This document shows, one piece after another, positions 15,935-24,546 of a stretch of 64,000 nucleotides of DNA (within the stretch, counting starts at the first letter, position 1; each line of letters starts with the position of its first letter). This DNA is from Streptomyces griseoruber (GTDB lineage Bacteria; Actinomycetota; Actinomycetes; Streptomycetales; Streptomycetaceae). Below the pieces are notes generated by a model. The model did not search any database and was not told the origin of the DNA. It worked only from the letters and a program-made list of their open reading frames with translations. The stretch covers positions 134,016 to 198,015 of the forward strand of contig NZ_KQ948773.1 in the NCBI RefSeq assembly GCF_001514205.1, given 5' to 3'. Made by a program: the position numbers and the translations under genes.

Positions 15935-16607
15935 CCGTCCGGGAGTAGTGGGAGCCGACCGCCGGCTGGCCCGTGTAGTTGGGGCCGGCCGTCGGGTCGG
16001 CGCCCAGGTAGGTGAAGGGGAGGGTGGTGCTCCGGGCGCCCCGCAGGGTGAGCAGATGGCGGCGCGCGTCGTACGCGAACCCCGCCGCCCGGAGTGCCGC
16101 GAGCACCGCCCTTCCCGCCGGCCCGCCGTCCGGCCGGCGGATCGACTCCGGGTCGAAGTGGGCCATGAGCAGTCCTTCCTCCGTCAGCCAGGAGGCGGCC
16201 CGGGTGAGCAGGCCCAACTGGTCGCCCACGTAGTGCAGGCCGTGCACGCAGGTGATCAGGTCGTACGGCCGGGTCGGCGCCCAGGTGGAGACCGAGGCGG
16301 TGATCTCCTCCAGGGCGGGCGGCGTCGGCAGCGGAAGCAGCGGGCCCACCAGGTCCACGCCCGTGAGGACCGCGTCGGCGGGCAGCGCCGGGGCCGCCTG
16401 CCGCAGGGCCCGGCCCTCGCCGCTGCACAGGTCCAGCCAGGAGCGGGCCCCGGGGCGACGGTCCGACAGCCAGGCCAGGGGGTCCAGGCCCAGCTCGCGG
16501 GCGTAGCTGTTCACCCCCGCCAGTCCGCGTTCGCGGTTCATCGTGTTGTTGGCGACCACGGAGGAGCACTCCAGCGCGGCCCTGCCCACCAGCACGGGCC
16601 CCGTCAT
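15915..16607 (-). CDS. SAM-dependent class I methyltransferase
   Basis: This 230-residue Rossmann methyltransferase has motif I WLDLCSGEGRAL, an acidic ribose-binding Asp in LTGVDL, and motif IV-like ITCVHGLHYVGD. A small-molecule or natural-product-type substrate is likely but unknown. The ATG at 16607 overlaps the stop of the upstream WD40 fragment by four bases (ATGA), so the two are translationally coupled. The 3' end overlaps the VOC gene. Confidence 0.8.
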   Translation of the reverse strand: MTGPVLVGRAALECSSVVANNTMNRERGLAGVNSYARELGLDPLAWLSDRRPGARSWLDLCSGEGRALRQAAPALPADAVLTGVDLVGPLLPLPTPPALEEITASVSTWAPTRPYDLITCVHGLHYVGDQLGLLTRAASWLTEEGLLMAHFDPESIRRPDGGPAGRAVLAALRAAGFAYDARRHLLTLRGARSTTLPFTYLGADPTAGPNYTGQPAVGSHYSRTVTDTAG

Positions 16608-16903
16608 GCGGTCACCCGGACCAGTACCGCGACCTCCCGGCCGTGGCCCACCACCAGGTGACCGTCCGCCGTGGTCGCGTCCGCGCGGCAGCCGAGAGGG
16701 GGGTGCAGGGGGCTGCCGGTGGTCAGGTCCCAGGTCCGTACGGTGTGGTCCCTGCTTCCCGTGACCGCCACCGCGCGGCCGTCCACGACCGTCGTGGCCA
16801 CCGCCGTCACCCGGCCCGCGTGCCCCGTCGGCGTCCGCGGCAGGCGCGGATCCCCCGAAGAACCGGCCGTCGCCCACGTCCCCACCCACATCGCGTCTCC
16901 CAT
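16604..16903 (-). CDS. Short WD40-repeat fragment
   Basis: At 99 residues it holds about one and a half WD40 blades (GHAGRVTAVATTVVDGRAVA, then GSRDHTVRTWDLTTGSPLHP), far too few for a propeller. This sequence style is typical of large Streptomyces WD40-NTPases, so it is probably the surviving end of such a gene. It is still in frame, has an ATG, and is coupled to the methyltransferase gene, whose translation it may now serve. Confidence 0.55.
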   Translation of the reverse strand: MGDAMWVGTWATAGSSGDPRLPRTPTGHAGRVTAVATTVVDGRAVAVTGSRDHTVRTWDLTTGSPLHPPLGCRADATTADGHLVVGHGREVAVLVRVTA

Positions 16904-17072
16904 GCCGAAACGCTAACCGGCACCACGGACAACGCCCCCGCGTGGCCGGGATCACAGGGTGTTCCGGGGCGCGTCCGGAATGGGACGGGCGGCGCGGGAG
17001 TTCTCTTTCAGAGCCACTCGATGCATGTGCACATACCGACTGGTCCCCAACACTTTACGAGGAGCCCCCCAC

Positions 17073-18200
17073 GTGAGCGTCACCGAGCCCACCCCCACCC
17101 GCGCCGCCGAGATCCTCTCCCGTCCGGTGAACATCAACGGCCTGACCGTCCCGAACCGGATCGCCATGGCGCCGATGACCCGGATGTTCTCCCCGGACGG
17201 CATCCCGGGCGAGGACGTGGTGTCGTACTACGCGCGGCGCGCCGCCGCCGGTGTCGGTCTGATCGTCACCGAGGGGACGTACGTCGGACACGAGTCGGCC
17301 GGGCAGAGCGACCGGGTGCCCCGGTTCCACGGTGAGGAGCAGCTCGCGGGGTGGGCGAAGGTCGCCGAGGGCGTGCACGCGGCGGGCGGGACGATCGTGC
17401 CGCAGCTCTGGCACATCGGCATGGTCCGCAACCAGGGCGAGCCGCCGTACGCGGACGCCCCGGCCGTCGGTCCGTCCGGGCTGCGCATGGACGGCACCGA
17501 GGGCACCGGCAAGGCGATGACCCAGCGCGACCTGGACGACGTCATCGGCGCGTTCGCCGAGGCCGCGGCCGCGGCCGAGCGCATCGGGTTCGACGGCGTC
17601 GAGATCCACGGCGCCCACGGCTACCTCGTCGACCAGTTCCTGTGGGCCGGCACGAACCGCCGTACCGACGCCTACGGCGGTGACGCCGTGGCCCGTACGA
17701 AGTTCGCCGCCGAGGTCGTCGCGGCCGTCCGCGAGACCGTCTCGGCCGAGTTCCCGATCATCTTCCGCTACTCGCAGTGGAAGCAGGAGGCCTACCGCGC
17801 CCGGCTCGCCGAGACCCCGGAGGAGCTGGAGGCCATCCTCACGCCGCTGGCCGCCGCCGGTGTCGACGCCTTCCACGCCTCCACCCGCCGCTACTGGATC
17901 CCGGAGTTCGAGGACTCCGACCTCAACCTCGCGGGCTGGACGAAGAAGCTCACCGGCAAGACCACCATCACCGTCGGCTCGGTGGGTCTCGACGGTGACT
18001 TCATCCGGGGCTTCGCCGGTGAGGGCTCGCCGGTCAAGGGCATCGAGGACCTCCTCGACAGCCTGGAGCGCGACGAGTTCGACCTGGTCGCCGTGGGGCG
18101 TGCGCTGCTCCAGGACCCCGAGTGGGCGGCCAAGGTCCTCGCGGGGCGTACGGACGAGCTGAAGGCGTACGACGCGGCCGCGCTGAGCACCCTCAGCTGA
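17073..18200 (+). CDS. Old-yellow-enzyme family NADH:flavin oxidoreductase
   Basis: A 375-residue FMN TIM-barrel ene-reductase. Supporting segments are the LTVPNRIAMAPMTRMFSPDG start, PQLWHIG, VEIHGAHGYLVDQFLWAGTN and DLVAVGRALLQDPEW. It should reduce activated C=C bonds of unsaturated carbonyls with NAD(P)H. The start is GTG 17073 with GAGGAG at 17059-17064; upstream in-frame codons lack a ribosome site. The 169-bp upstream gap probably holds its own promoter. Confidence 0.9.
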   Translation: MSVTEPTPTRAAEILSRPVNINGLTVPNRIAMAPMTRMFSPDGIPGEDVVSYYARRAAAGVGLIVTEGTYVGHESAGQSDRVPRFHGEEQLAGWAKVAEGVHAAGGTIVPQLWHIGMVRNQGEPPYADAPAVGPSGLRMDGTEGTGKAMTQRDLDDVIGAFAEAAAAAERIGFDGVEIHGAHGYLVDQFLWAGTNRRTDAYGGDAVARTKFAAEVVAAVRETVSAEFPIIFRYSQWKQEAYRARLAETPEELEAILTPLAAAGVDAFHASTRRYWIPEFEDSDLNLAGWTKKLTGKTTITVGSVGLDGDFIRGFAGEGSPVKGIEDLLDSLERDEFDLVAVGRALLQDPEWAAKVLAGRTDELKAYDAAALSTLS

Positions 18201-18216
18201 CCGTCGACTCGGGAGT

Positions 18217-19083
18217 ATGGTCCGGGAGATGAGGATCCTTCATCTCTCGGACACCCATATCCAGGGGGTCGACGGCCCCGATCGGCGCGGTGTCGACCCC
18301 ACCGCCTCCCTGCGGCTGATGCTCGCCGAGCTGCGTCATCAGCGGGACGTGGACGCGGTCGTCGTCACCGGTGATCTCGCCGACGACGGGTCGGTGGCGG
18401 CTTACGCGATCGTGCGCGAGCTGGTCGGAGACTTCGCGCGCTCCCTCGGCGCGCCCGTCTTCTACACGACCGGCAACCACGACGAGCGGTCCGCCTTCAC
18501 GAAGGTGCTGGGCGTCGGGCATCCGGCTGCGGTGCGCGCGTTCCCGGGCGCCGAGCGGGCCGCCGTCAGCTCGGTCGGCGGATGGCGGCTCGTCACGCTG
18601 GACTCGCTGGTGCCGGGAGAGGTGTACGGGCGGGTGGGCGCGGCCCAGCTGGAGTGGCTGAGGGAGGTGCTGGCCGTCCCGGCCGGGTGCGGGACCGTCC
18701 TCGCCTTTCACCATCCGCCGGTCGGTCTGGCCGTCTCGGCGACCCAGCAGGTCTTCGGGCTGCGTGATCCCGGTGAGCTGGCGGCGGTGATCCGGGGGAG
18801 TGACGTACGGGTCCTGCTGACCGGGCACTACCACCTCCAGCTCTGCGGGTTCCTGGCGGCGGTGCCCGTGTGGGTGACACCCGGTGTCGTCAACCGCATC
18901 GACCTGACCACCGCGCCCGGCACCGAACGGGCGGTGCGCGGGGCGTCGGCTTCGCTGGTGGAGCTGGGCGGGCAGGACGGGCCGATGTTCCACACCTTCC
19001 ACGCCCGGGATCCGCGGGCCCACGAGACCGTCTACGAGCTGGACGAGGAGCGGACGAGGGAGATCATCGCTCGGCACGGCTGA
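18217..19083 (+). CDS. Calcineurin-like metallophosphoesterase (CpdA-like)
   Basis: This 288-residue protein has the full dimetal motif set of class III cyclic-nucleotide phosphodiesterases: LSDTH, GDLADDG, GNHDE and TGHYH. Cyclic AMP or another phosphodiester is the likely substrate. Two starts are possible, ATG 18217 and ATG 18229 (MRILHLSDTH); neither has a well-spaced ribosome site. The gene lies 16 bp after the oxidoreductase, so it may be co-transcribed. Confidence 0.85.
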   Translation: MVREMRILHLSDTHIQGVDGPDRRGVDPTASLRLMLAELRHQRDVDAVVVTGDLADDGSVAAYAIVRELVGDFARSLGAPVFYTTGNHDERSAFTKVLGVGHPAAVRAFPGAERAAVSSVGGWRLVTLDSLVPGEVYGRVGAAQLEWLREVLAVPAGCGTVLAFHHPPVGLAVSATQQVFGLRDPGELAAVIRGSDVRVLLTGHYHLQLCGFLAAVPVWVTPGVVNRIDLTTAPGTERAVRGASASLVELGGQDGPMFHTFHARDPRAHETVYELDEERTREIIARHG

Positions 19084-19122
19084 GGCCCCGGGAGGCGCCG
19101 AGGGAGGTAGGCGGGCAGATTT

Positions 19123-19169
19123 AGCTTGCTTAACTCAATCAATCTGCATAAGCTTGCTTGAGTCAAGCA
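19123..19169. promoter_or_regulatory. Repeated operator upstream of the DHA2 transporter gene
   Basis: AGCTTGCTTAACTCAA (19123-19138) and AGCTTGCTTGAGTCAA (19151-19166) are direct repeats 28 bp apart. The second lies within the palindrome TGCTTGAGTCAAGCA (19155-19169). The AT-rich block stands out from its surroundings and covers a possible promoter (TTGCTT at 19126, TAAGCT at 19149, 17-bp spacer). The pattern resembles MarR-type operators, but no regulator gene is adjacent. Confidence 0.65.
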
Positions 19170-19226
19170 GTTCTCCAGTGCTTGCCGCCCTTCCTCGTTC
19201 CCTGCGCATCCGACGGAGGCCCTGTC

Positions 19227-20702
19227 ATGTCCGACGCCCTTGCCCGACCCGCCGCGGCGGGGACACCCGCCCCGCCGAGGTCGAACGCCGTGGTGGCGGT
19301 GCTGGCCCTGGCCGGGATCGTCGTCTCGCTGATGCAGACCCTGGTCATCCCGATCGTCTCCGAGCTGCCGAGGCTGCTGGACGCTCCCGCCTCGGACACC
19401 GCCTGGGCGGTCACCGCGACCCTCCTCGCGGCCGCCGTGGCCACCCCGGTCGTCGGCCGGCTCGGTGACATGATCGGCAAGCGGCGGATGCTGGTCGTCA
19501 GCATCCTCATGCTGATCGCCGGCTCGGTGGTCTGCGCCCTCTCCGACTCCCTCGTCCCGCTGATCGTCGGCCGGGTGCTCCAGGGGCTGTCGGCCGCCGT
19601 GGTGCCCCTCGGCATCAGCATCCTGCGGGACACCGTCCCGGCCGAGAAGCTCGCCGGTTCGACGGCCGTGATGAGCGCCTCGCTCGGGGTCGGCGGCGCG
19701 CTCGGACTGCCGACCGCCGCGTTCATCGCGGACAACTGGAACTGGCACGTCCTGTTCTGGGTCGCCGCCGGCCTCGGTGTCCTCGCCCTGGCCCTCGTCC
19801 TGGTCTTCCTCCCCGAGTCGAGGAACCGCACCGGCGGCCGCTTCGACCTGGTCGGCTCGCTCGGCCTGTCGGCCGGTCTCGTCACGCTGCTGCTCGCCGT
19901 GTCCAAGGGCGCCGACTGGGGCTGGACCTCCGCCACCACGCTGGGCCTGGGCGGCGCCGCCCTGGTGATCCTGCCCGCCTGGGGCTGGTGGGAGCTGAAG
20001 GCCGGGCAGCCCCTGGTCGACCTGCGCACCACCGCCAAGCGGCAGGTCCTGTTCACCAACCTCGCCTCGATCGCCCTCGGCTTCTCGATGTTCGCGATGT
20101 CGCTGGTCCTCCCGCAGATCCTCCAGCTGCCCGCGCAGACCGGCTACGGCCTCGGCAAGTCGATGCTCGCCGCCGGTCTGCTGCTGGCCCCGCAGGGCCT
20201 GGTGATGATGGTCATGTCGGCCGTGTCCGCCGCGATCACCCGGGCCAAGGGCCCCAAGGTCACCCTGATGATCGGCGCGCTGATCGTCGCCGCCGGCTAC
20301 AGCCTGAACATCGTCCTCATGAGCGAGGTCTGGCACATCGTCCTGGCGTCCTGCGTCATCGGCGCCGGTGTCGGCTTCACCTACGGCGCCATGCCCGCCC
20401 TGATCATGGCCGCGGTCGACCCCTCCCAGACCGGTGCCGCGAACAGCCTCAACACCCTGATGCGGTCCCTGGGCACCTCCTTCGCCAGCGCCATCGCCGG
20501 CGTCGTCCTCGCCCAGATGACCACCGACTTCGGCGGGTACGCCCTGCCCTCCGAGAACGGCTTCAAGGTCGTCATGGCCATCGGCGCGGGCGCGGCCCTG
20601 GTCGCCTTCCTCCTCGCCGTCTTCATCCCGAAGCGCCGGGCCGCGGCGCAGCCCGCGGTCGTGGCGGGGGAGTCCCAGGAGGTCGCACCGGTCAAGGCGT
20701 GA
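19227..20702 (+). CDS. DHA2-type MFS drug exporter
   Basis: A 491-residue, roughly 14-helix major facilitator. The A-motif-like VVGRLGDMIGKRRMLVVSI and the C-motif region SLGVGGALGLPTAAFI mark it as a drug:proton antiporter. It probably exports a toxic or signalling compound. The ATG at 19227 has GGAGG at 19215-19219. Expression is likely controlled by the repeated operator 60-100 bp upstream. Confidence 0.88.
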   Translation: MSDALARPAAAGTPAPPRSNAVVAVLALAGIVVSLMQTLVIPIVSELPRLLDAPASDTAWAVTATLLAAAVATPVVGRLGDMIGKRRMLVVSILMLIAGSVVCALSDSLVPLIVGRVLQGLSAAVVPLGISILRDTVPAEKLAGSTAVMSASLGVGGALGLPTAAFIADNWNWHVLFWVAAGLGVLALALVLVFLPESRNRTGGRFDLVGSLGLSAGLVTLLLAVSKGADWGWTSATTLGLGGAALVILPAWGWWELKAGQPLVDLRTTAKRQVLFTNLASIALGFSMFAMSLVLPQILQLPAQTGYGLGKSMLAAGLLLAPQGLVMMVMSAVSAAITRAKGPKVTLMIGALIVAAGYSLNIVLMSEVWHIVLASCVIGAGVGFTYGAMPALIMAAVDPSQTGAANSLNTLMRSLGTSFASAIAGVVLAQMTTDFGGYALPSENGFKVVMAIGAGAALVAFLLAVFIPKRRAAAQPAVVAGESQEVAPVKA

Positions 20703-20722
20703 GCCCCAACCCGCCCGCCGGA

Positions 20723-20757
20723 GACGGCCGTCACCCACACGAGGGGTGTCGGCCGTC
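20723..20757 (+). terminator. Terminator hairpin after the DHA2 transporter
   Basis: GACGGCCG+TCACCC pairs with GGGGTG+TCGGCCGTC around a short loop, 20 bp past the stop codon. Confidence 0.65.
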
Positions 20758-20818
20758 TTCGGCACTTTCGCCGGGCGCCGCCCGTTTCCCGAACAGCCAG
20801 CGAATACAGGAGTGATCG

Positions 20819-22351
20819 ATGACGACAGCCGAGGCAGCCCTCGTCGCACGGACCACCGCCGGAGCCGTCCGCGGCCGCCGCGAGGACGGTTTGACGGTCT
20901 TCCGCGGAATCCCGTTCGCGGCCCCGCCCGTCGGGGAGGCCCGTTTCCAGGCCCCGCGCCCGCCCCGGCCGTGGGACGGCGTGCGCGACGCGTCCGCCTT
21001 CGGCCCGCCGCCCCCGCAGGAGGCCGGCATCCAGGGGCGGACGGGCGTGCCGGACGCCCCGACGGGCGACGACTGGCTGACGGTGAACGTGTGGACGCCC
21101 GAGGCGGACGCCCGGGGCGGCCGTCCGGTCATGGTCTGGATATACGGCGGCGCGTACAAACTCGGCCACGCCGGCAGCCCCGGCTACGACGCCCGGCACC
21201 TGGCCCGCGCGGGTGATCTGGTCGTCGTCACCCTCAACTACCGGGTCGGCATCGAGGGGTTCGCGCGGATCGAGGGGGCACCCGCGAACCGGGGGCTGCT
21301 GGACCAGGTGGCCGCGCTGGAGTGGGTGCGGGACAACATCGCGGCGTTCGGCGGGGATCCGGGCCGGGTGACCGTGTTCGGCGAGTCGGCGGGGGCCGGT
21401 TCGGTGGCGTCGCTGCTGGCCATGCCCTTGGCGCGGGGGTTGTTCGGCCGGGCGATCGCGCAGAGCGTGCCCGGCACGTTCTTCTCCGACGCGCTGGCCC
21501 GTGACCTCGCCTCCGCGATCGCCGCCGAGGCGGGACTGCGCCCCACGGCCGCCGAGCTGGCGGCGGTCGACCCGCGCGAGCTGCCCGAGGCCGGGGCGGC
21601 GCTGAGCGCGAAGATGGGGGAGCGGGTCGACCGCTGGGGACAGGTGGCGCCCACGGTCACCCCGTTCTCCCCGGTGGTGGACGGGGAGGTGCTGCCGGTG
21701 ACCCCCTGGCAGGCGCTGGCGGCGGGCGCGGGCCGTGACATCGAGCTGGTCGTGGGGCACAACGCCCAGGAGTACCGGCTGTTCCTGGCCCTGGCGGGGC
21801 TGCTGGGCAAGGTGACGGAGGAGCAGGCCGCCGGGGTGCTGCGGCTGTTCGCGCCGGGCGGCGAGGCGGGCGCGCGGGCCTACCGGGAGGCCTATCCGGA
21901 CGCGGACGCCGGTGAGCTGTTCGAGCGGGTGCAGTCCGACTGGCTGTTCCACATACCGTCCCTCCACCTGGCCGAGGCGCAGCTGGCGGGCGGCGGGCGG
22001 GCCCATGTCTACGAACTGACCTGGCCGGCCCCCGGCATGGGCGGCACCCTGGGCGCCTGTCACGGCCTGGACATCCCGCTGCTGTTCGGCACGTACCAGG
22101 CGGACCTGGGGAATCTGCTGTTCGCCGGGGTGGAGGTGGGCGAGGAGGCCCGCGCGCTGACCGCACGGTTCCAGACGTCCTGGACGTCCTTCGCCCGCTC
22201 GGGCGACCCGGGCTGGCCGGCGTACGACCTGGAGCGGCGGCTGGTGCAGGTGCTGGACGCCGAGCCGAAGGTCGTCCCCTACCCGGAGGAGACGGCCCGG
22301 CGCCTGTGGGAGGGCCGGGACTTCCCGCCGCTTCCCCTGCTGGGTGGCTAG
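20819..22351 (+). CDS. Type-B carboxylesterase
   Basis: This 510-residue alpha/beta hydrolase of the carboxylesterase/para-nitrobenzyl esterase family has the start VFRGIPFAAPPVGEARF, the nucleophile elbow FGESAGAGSV and the catalytic His in GACHGLDIPLLFG. No signal peptide is seen, so it acts in the cytoplasm. The ATG at 20819 has AGGAG at 20808-20812. Its TAG stop (22349-22351) lies inside the CTAG that flanks the 161-bp inverted-repeat element. Confidence 0.9.
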   Translation: MTTAEAALVARTTAGAVRGRREDGLTVFRGIPFAAPPVGEARFQAPRPPRPWDGVRDASAFGPPPPQEAGIQGRTGVPDAPTGDDWLTVNVWTPEADARGGRPVMVWIYGGAYKLGHAGSPGYDARHLARAGDLVVVTLNYRVGIEGFARIEGAPANRGLLDQVAALEWVRDNIAAFGGDPGRVTVFGESAGAGSVASLLAMPLARGLFGRAIAQSVPGTFFSDALARDLASAIAAEAGLRPTAAELAAVDPRELPEAGAALSAKMGERVDRWGQVAPTVTPFSPVVDGEVLPVTPWQALAAGAGRDIELVVGHNAQEYRLFLALAGLLGKVTEEQAAGVLRLFAPGGEAGARAYREAYPDADAGELFERVQSDWLFHIPSLHLAEAQLAGGGRAHVYELTWPAPGMGGTLGACHGLDIPLLFGTYQADLGNLLFAGVEVGEEARALTARFQTSWTSFARSGDPGWPAYDLERRLVQVLDAEPKVVPYPEETARRLWEGRDFPPLPLLGG

Positions 22352-22516
22352 TGCCGCGGCAGGCAACGTTCGCCCCGTCGCGACGCCCGGCACGCACTCT
22401 CGCCGCACCGGCCGAAAGCCCAAGTACGTCCAGTACGAGGACTTCCGGCCGGCACGCCGAGAGCACGCACCGGACGCCGCTCCTTGACGGGCAAACGTTG
22501 CCTGCCGCGGCACTAG
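22348..22516. mobile_element. 161-bp MITE-like inverted-repeat element, copy 1, with CTAG on both sides
   Basis: The element 22352-22512 is bounded by CTAG on both sides. Its ends are inverted repeats of about 24 bp beginning TGCCGCGGCAGGCAACGTT and differ at one position. The interior is also partly self-complementary (CTCTCG/CGAGAG, CCGGCCG/CGGCCGG), so the whole unit could fold into one imperfect hairpin. It encodes no transposase. It is identical over its full length to 51830-51990. Four-base CTAG duplications suggest mobilisation by an IS5-type transposase; that link is inference. Confidence 0.85.
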
Positions 22517-23082
22517 AGGTTGCCCAGGGGCTCGATGTCGACCTTCACCGGGGTGCCCCAGATGCGCAGGACCTCGTAGTCGGTGAACTCGTGGACCAGG
22601 CGGTAGGCCATGGCGGGGCGGGAGCCGCGGCGCAGGGCGGCGAGGTACAGCTCGGCCTCGTGCCGGTCGCGCCGGGGCGTGCCGCACAGCTGCCACTCCT
22701 GCCCGTTCCACAGCTCGGGCAGCCAGCGCTGCTGGGGCTGGGGCCGGTCGCTGCGGCTGCCGTAGCGGGAGGGGGCGTGGGAGGCGGGCGCGCCCTGCGG
22801 GGCGGGGCCGTTGAACTCGGCCCGGCGGGCCGCCCGCCGCCGGGTCTCGCAGAGCAGGCAGAGATCGGGAGCGGCCTCGTCGACGGGGCCGTGGGGATGC
22901 TCGGCGCACCGGGTGGTGGGCACGGCGCTGGTGACGCCCTCGTCGAGCAGCTCCAGGGCGCGCCGCAGGTCGGCCTTGACCTCGTGCAGCCGGGCGTCGG
23001 GGGTGTCGGCGGACAGGGCCTCGCCGTGCTCCCCGAGCAGTCGGAGGGCACGGCCCAGGGCGGTGGACTGGGCGTGGTTCAT
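22513..23082 (-). CDS. Small zinc-ribbon-like protein, last gene of the MurNAc operon
   Basis: The 189-residue protein has a helical N-terminus, possible zinc ligands in RCAEHPHGP and LCLLCETRR, and a C-terminal domain with WNGQEWQLCG. Function is unknown. The ATG at 23082 overlaps the EIIBC stop (ATGA), so it is translationally coupled to the PTS gene. Its TAG stop is supplied by the CTAG duplication next to the inverted-repeat element. Confidence 0.7.
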   Translation of the reverse strand: MNHAQSTALGRALRLLGEHGEALSADTPDARLHEVKADLRRALELLDEGVTSAVPTTRCAEHPHGPVDEAAPDLCLLCETRRRAARRAEFNGPAPQGAPASHAPSRYGSRSDRPQPQQRWLPELWNGQEWQLCGTPRRDRHEAELYLAALRRGSRPAMAYRLVHEFTDYEVLRIWGTPVKVDIEPLGNL

Positions 23083-24530
23083 GGCACCCAGGGTAGGGCG
23101 GCCGGCGCAGCGGTGGCCGCCGCCCTTCGCACGCCGCCGAAGGCGTAGGTCGCCGCGAAGCCGACCGTGTAGCCCGTGAGGAGGCCGCCCGCGTAGATCG
23201 CGGCGGTGACCCCCAGCCCCCTGTTCCCCGCGAGCAGGGGGAACAGGGCCCACCCCGAGGGGCCGATGGCACTCGCGCCGACCCGGTCGCCGAGCATCGC
23301 GAAGAAGCCGATGAAGGCACCGCCGGCCGCGCCGCCCGCGCAGGCGGTCAGGAAGGGGCGGCCGAGAGGGAGGGAGACGCCGTAGACGAGGGGTTCGCCG
23401 ACGCCCAGCAGGCCCGCCGGGAGCGCCGATCTGATCGTCGTACGAAGAGAGGCGCCGAGGGAGGTGTCGTGGCGCAGCCGGACGTACACCGCGACCGCCG
23501 CGCCGACCTGGCCCGCGCCCGCCATCGCCAGGACCGGGAGCAGCACCGTGTAACCCTGCTGGTCGATGAGGGTGGTGTGGATCGGGATCAGGGCCTGGTG
23601 GAGGCCGAGCATCACCAGGGGGAGGAAGAGGCCGCCCAGGACCAGGCCGGCGACGGCGCCCGTGGTGGCCAGCAGCCAGTTCGCCGCCGTACCGATCGCG
23701 GTGGAGACCGCCCCGGCCGCGTACATGATCCCGTACAGCGTGCCCAGGCCCGCGACGAGGACGGTCAGGGCGGGGGTGAGGAGGACGTCCAGGGCGTCCG
23801 GGACCCTGCCCCGGCACCACTTTTCGACACGGGTCGCCAGCAGGGCCGCGGCCAGCGCGCCGAGCACCCCGCCCTGACCGGGGGAGAGATGCACCCCGAG
23901 CGCCGTCACCTTCGCCACCCCGGGGAAGACGACGACCGCCGCGACCGCACCGCCCAGGGCCGGGGTGCCGCCGAACTCCTTCGCCGTGTTGAGCCCGACG
24001 AACACCGGGATCAGCGCCATGAAGGCGGAGGCGACGGCGGTCAGGGCGGGCGTCAGGCCGGGCAGCAGACCCGCGTTGACGAGCAGACCGTTGAGACCCG
24101 CGAGGATGCCGCAGCCGATCAGCGCGGGAATGAGCGGGACGAACACGGCGGCGAGCCGGCGCAGGGCGGTCCTGAGCGGGGTGGCGTCACGCCGCCGGTC
24201 CTCCCGCAACCCCGCGCCCCGCACGGCAGGCCGCCCCGCGGCAGCCGGCTCGGTGGGCCGCCGTTCTGGTTCCGTCAGGCCTTGGAACTCGGCCGTCACC
24301 CTTGTCACCACGCCCGGTCCCAGGACCACCTGCCAGGTGTCGTCGGCCGTGACGACCCCGAGTACGCCGGGCAGTGCCCGCAGCGAGTCCTCGTCCGTCC
24401 GGGTCGGGTCGGTGAGGGTGAGGCGCAGGCGGGTCATGCAGTGGGCGACGGAGGTGACGTTCGCGGGGCCGCCGACCAGGGGGAGGATCGCGGCGGCGAG
24501 GTCATGGGCGCTGTCCTTCGGGGTGCTCAC
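23079..24530 (-). CDS. PTS EIIBC permease, MurNAc (MurP-like) or sucrose-class
   Basis: The domain order is EIIB then EIIC. The phosphorylated cysteine is in VAHCMTRLRLTLTD (about residue 30) and a hydrophobic EIIC of some ten segments follows. B-C order and the murQ neighbour point to N-acetylmuramic acid, which would be imported as MurNAc-6-phosphate; sucrose-type substrates use the same layout. No EIIA is fused, so a shared EIIA(Crr) would be needed. The GTG at 24530 lies 16 bp after murQ, in one operon. Confidence 0.82.
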   Translation of the reverse strand: MSTPKDSAHDLAAAILPLVGGPANVTSVAHCMTRLRLTLTDPTRTDEDSLRALPGVLGVVTADDTWQVVLGPGVVTRVTAEFQGLTEPERRPTEPAAAGRPAVRGAGLREDRRRDATPLRTALRRLAAVFVPLIPALIGCGILAGLNGLLVNAGLLPGLTPALTAVASAFMALIPVFVGLNTAKEFGGTPALGGAVAAVVVFPGVAKVTALGVHLSPGQGGVLGALAAALLATRVEKWCRGRVPDALDVLLTPALTVLVAGLGTLYGIMYAAGAVSTAIGTAANWLLATTGAVAGLVLGGLFLPLVMLGLHQALIPIHTTLIDQQGYTVLLPVLAMAGAGQVGAAVAVYVRLRHDTSLGASLRTTIRSALPAGLLGVGEPLVYGVSLPLGRPFLTACAGGAAGGAFIGFFAMLGDRVGASAIGPSGWALFPLLAGNRGLGVTAAIYAGGLLTGYTVGFAATYAFGGVRRAAATAAPAALPWVP

Positions 24531-24546
24531 CCACCGAGCGTGCGGG

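Noticed and set aside
20381..23320. 979-codon minus-strand open frame spanning transporter, esterase and inverted-repeat element
   Set aside because: It is antisense to two well-supported genes and has no domain signature; it passes through the element only because that lacks stops in this frame.
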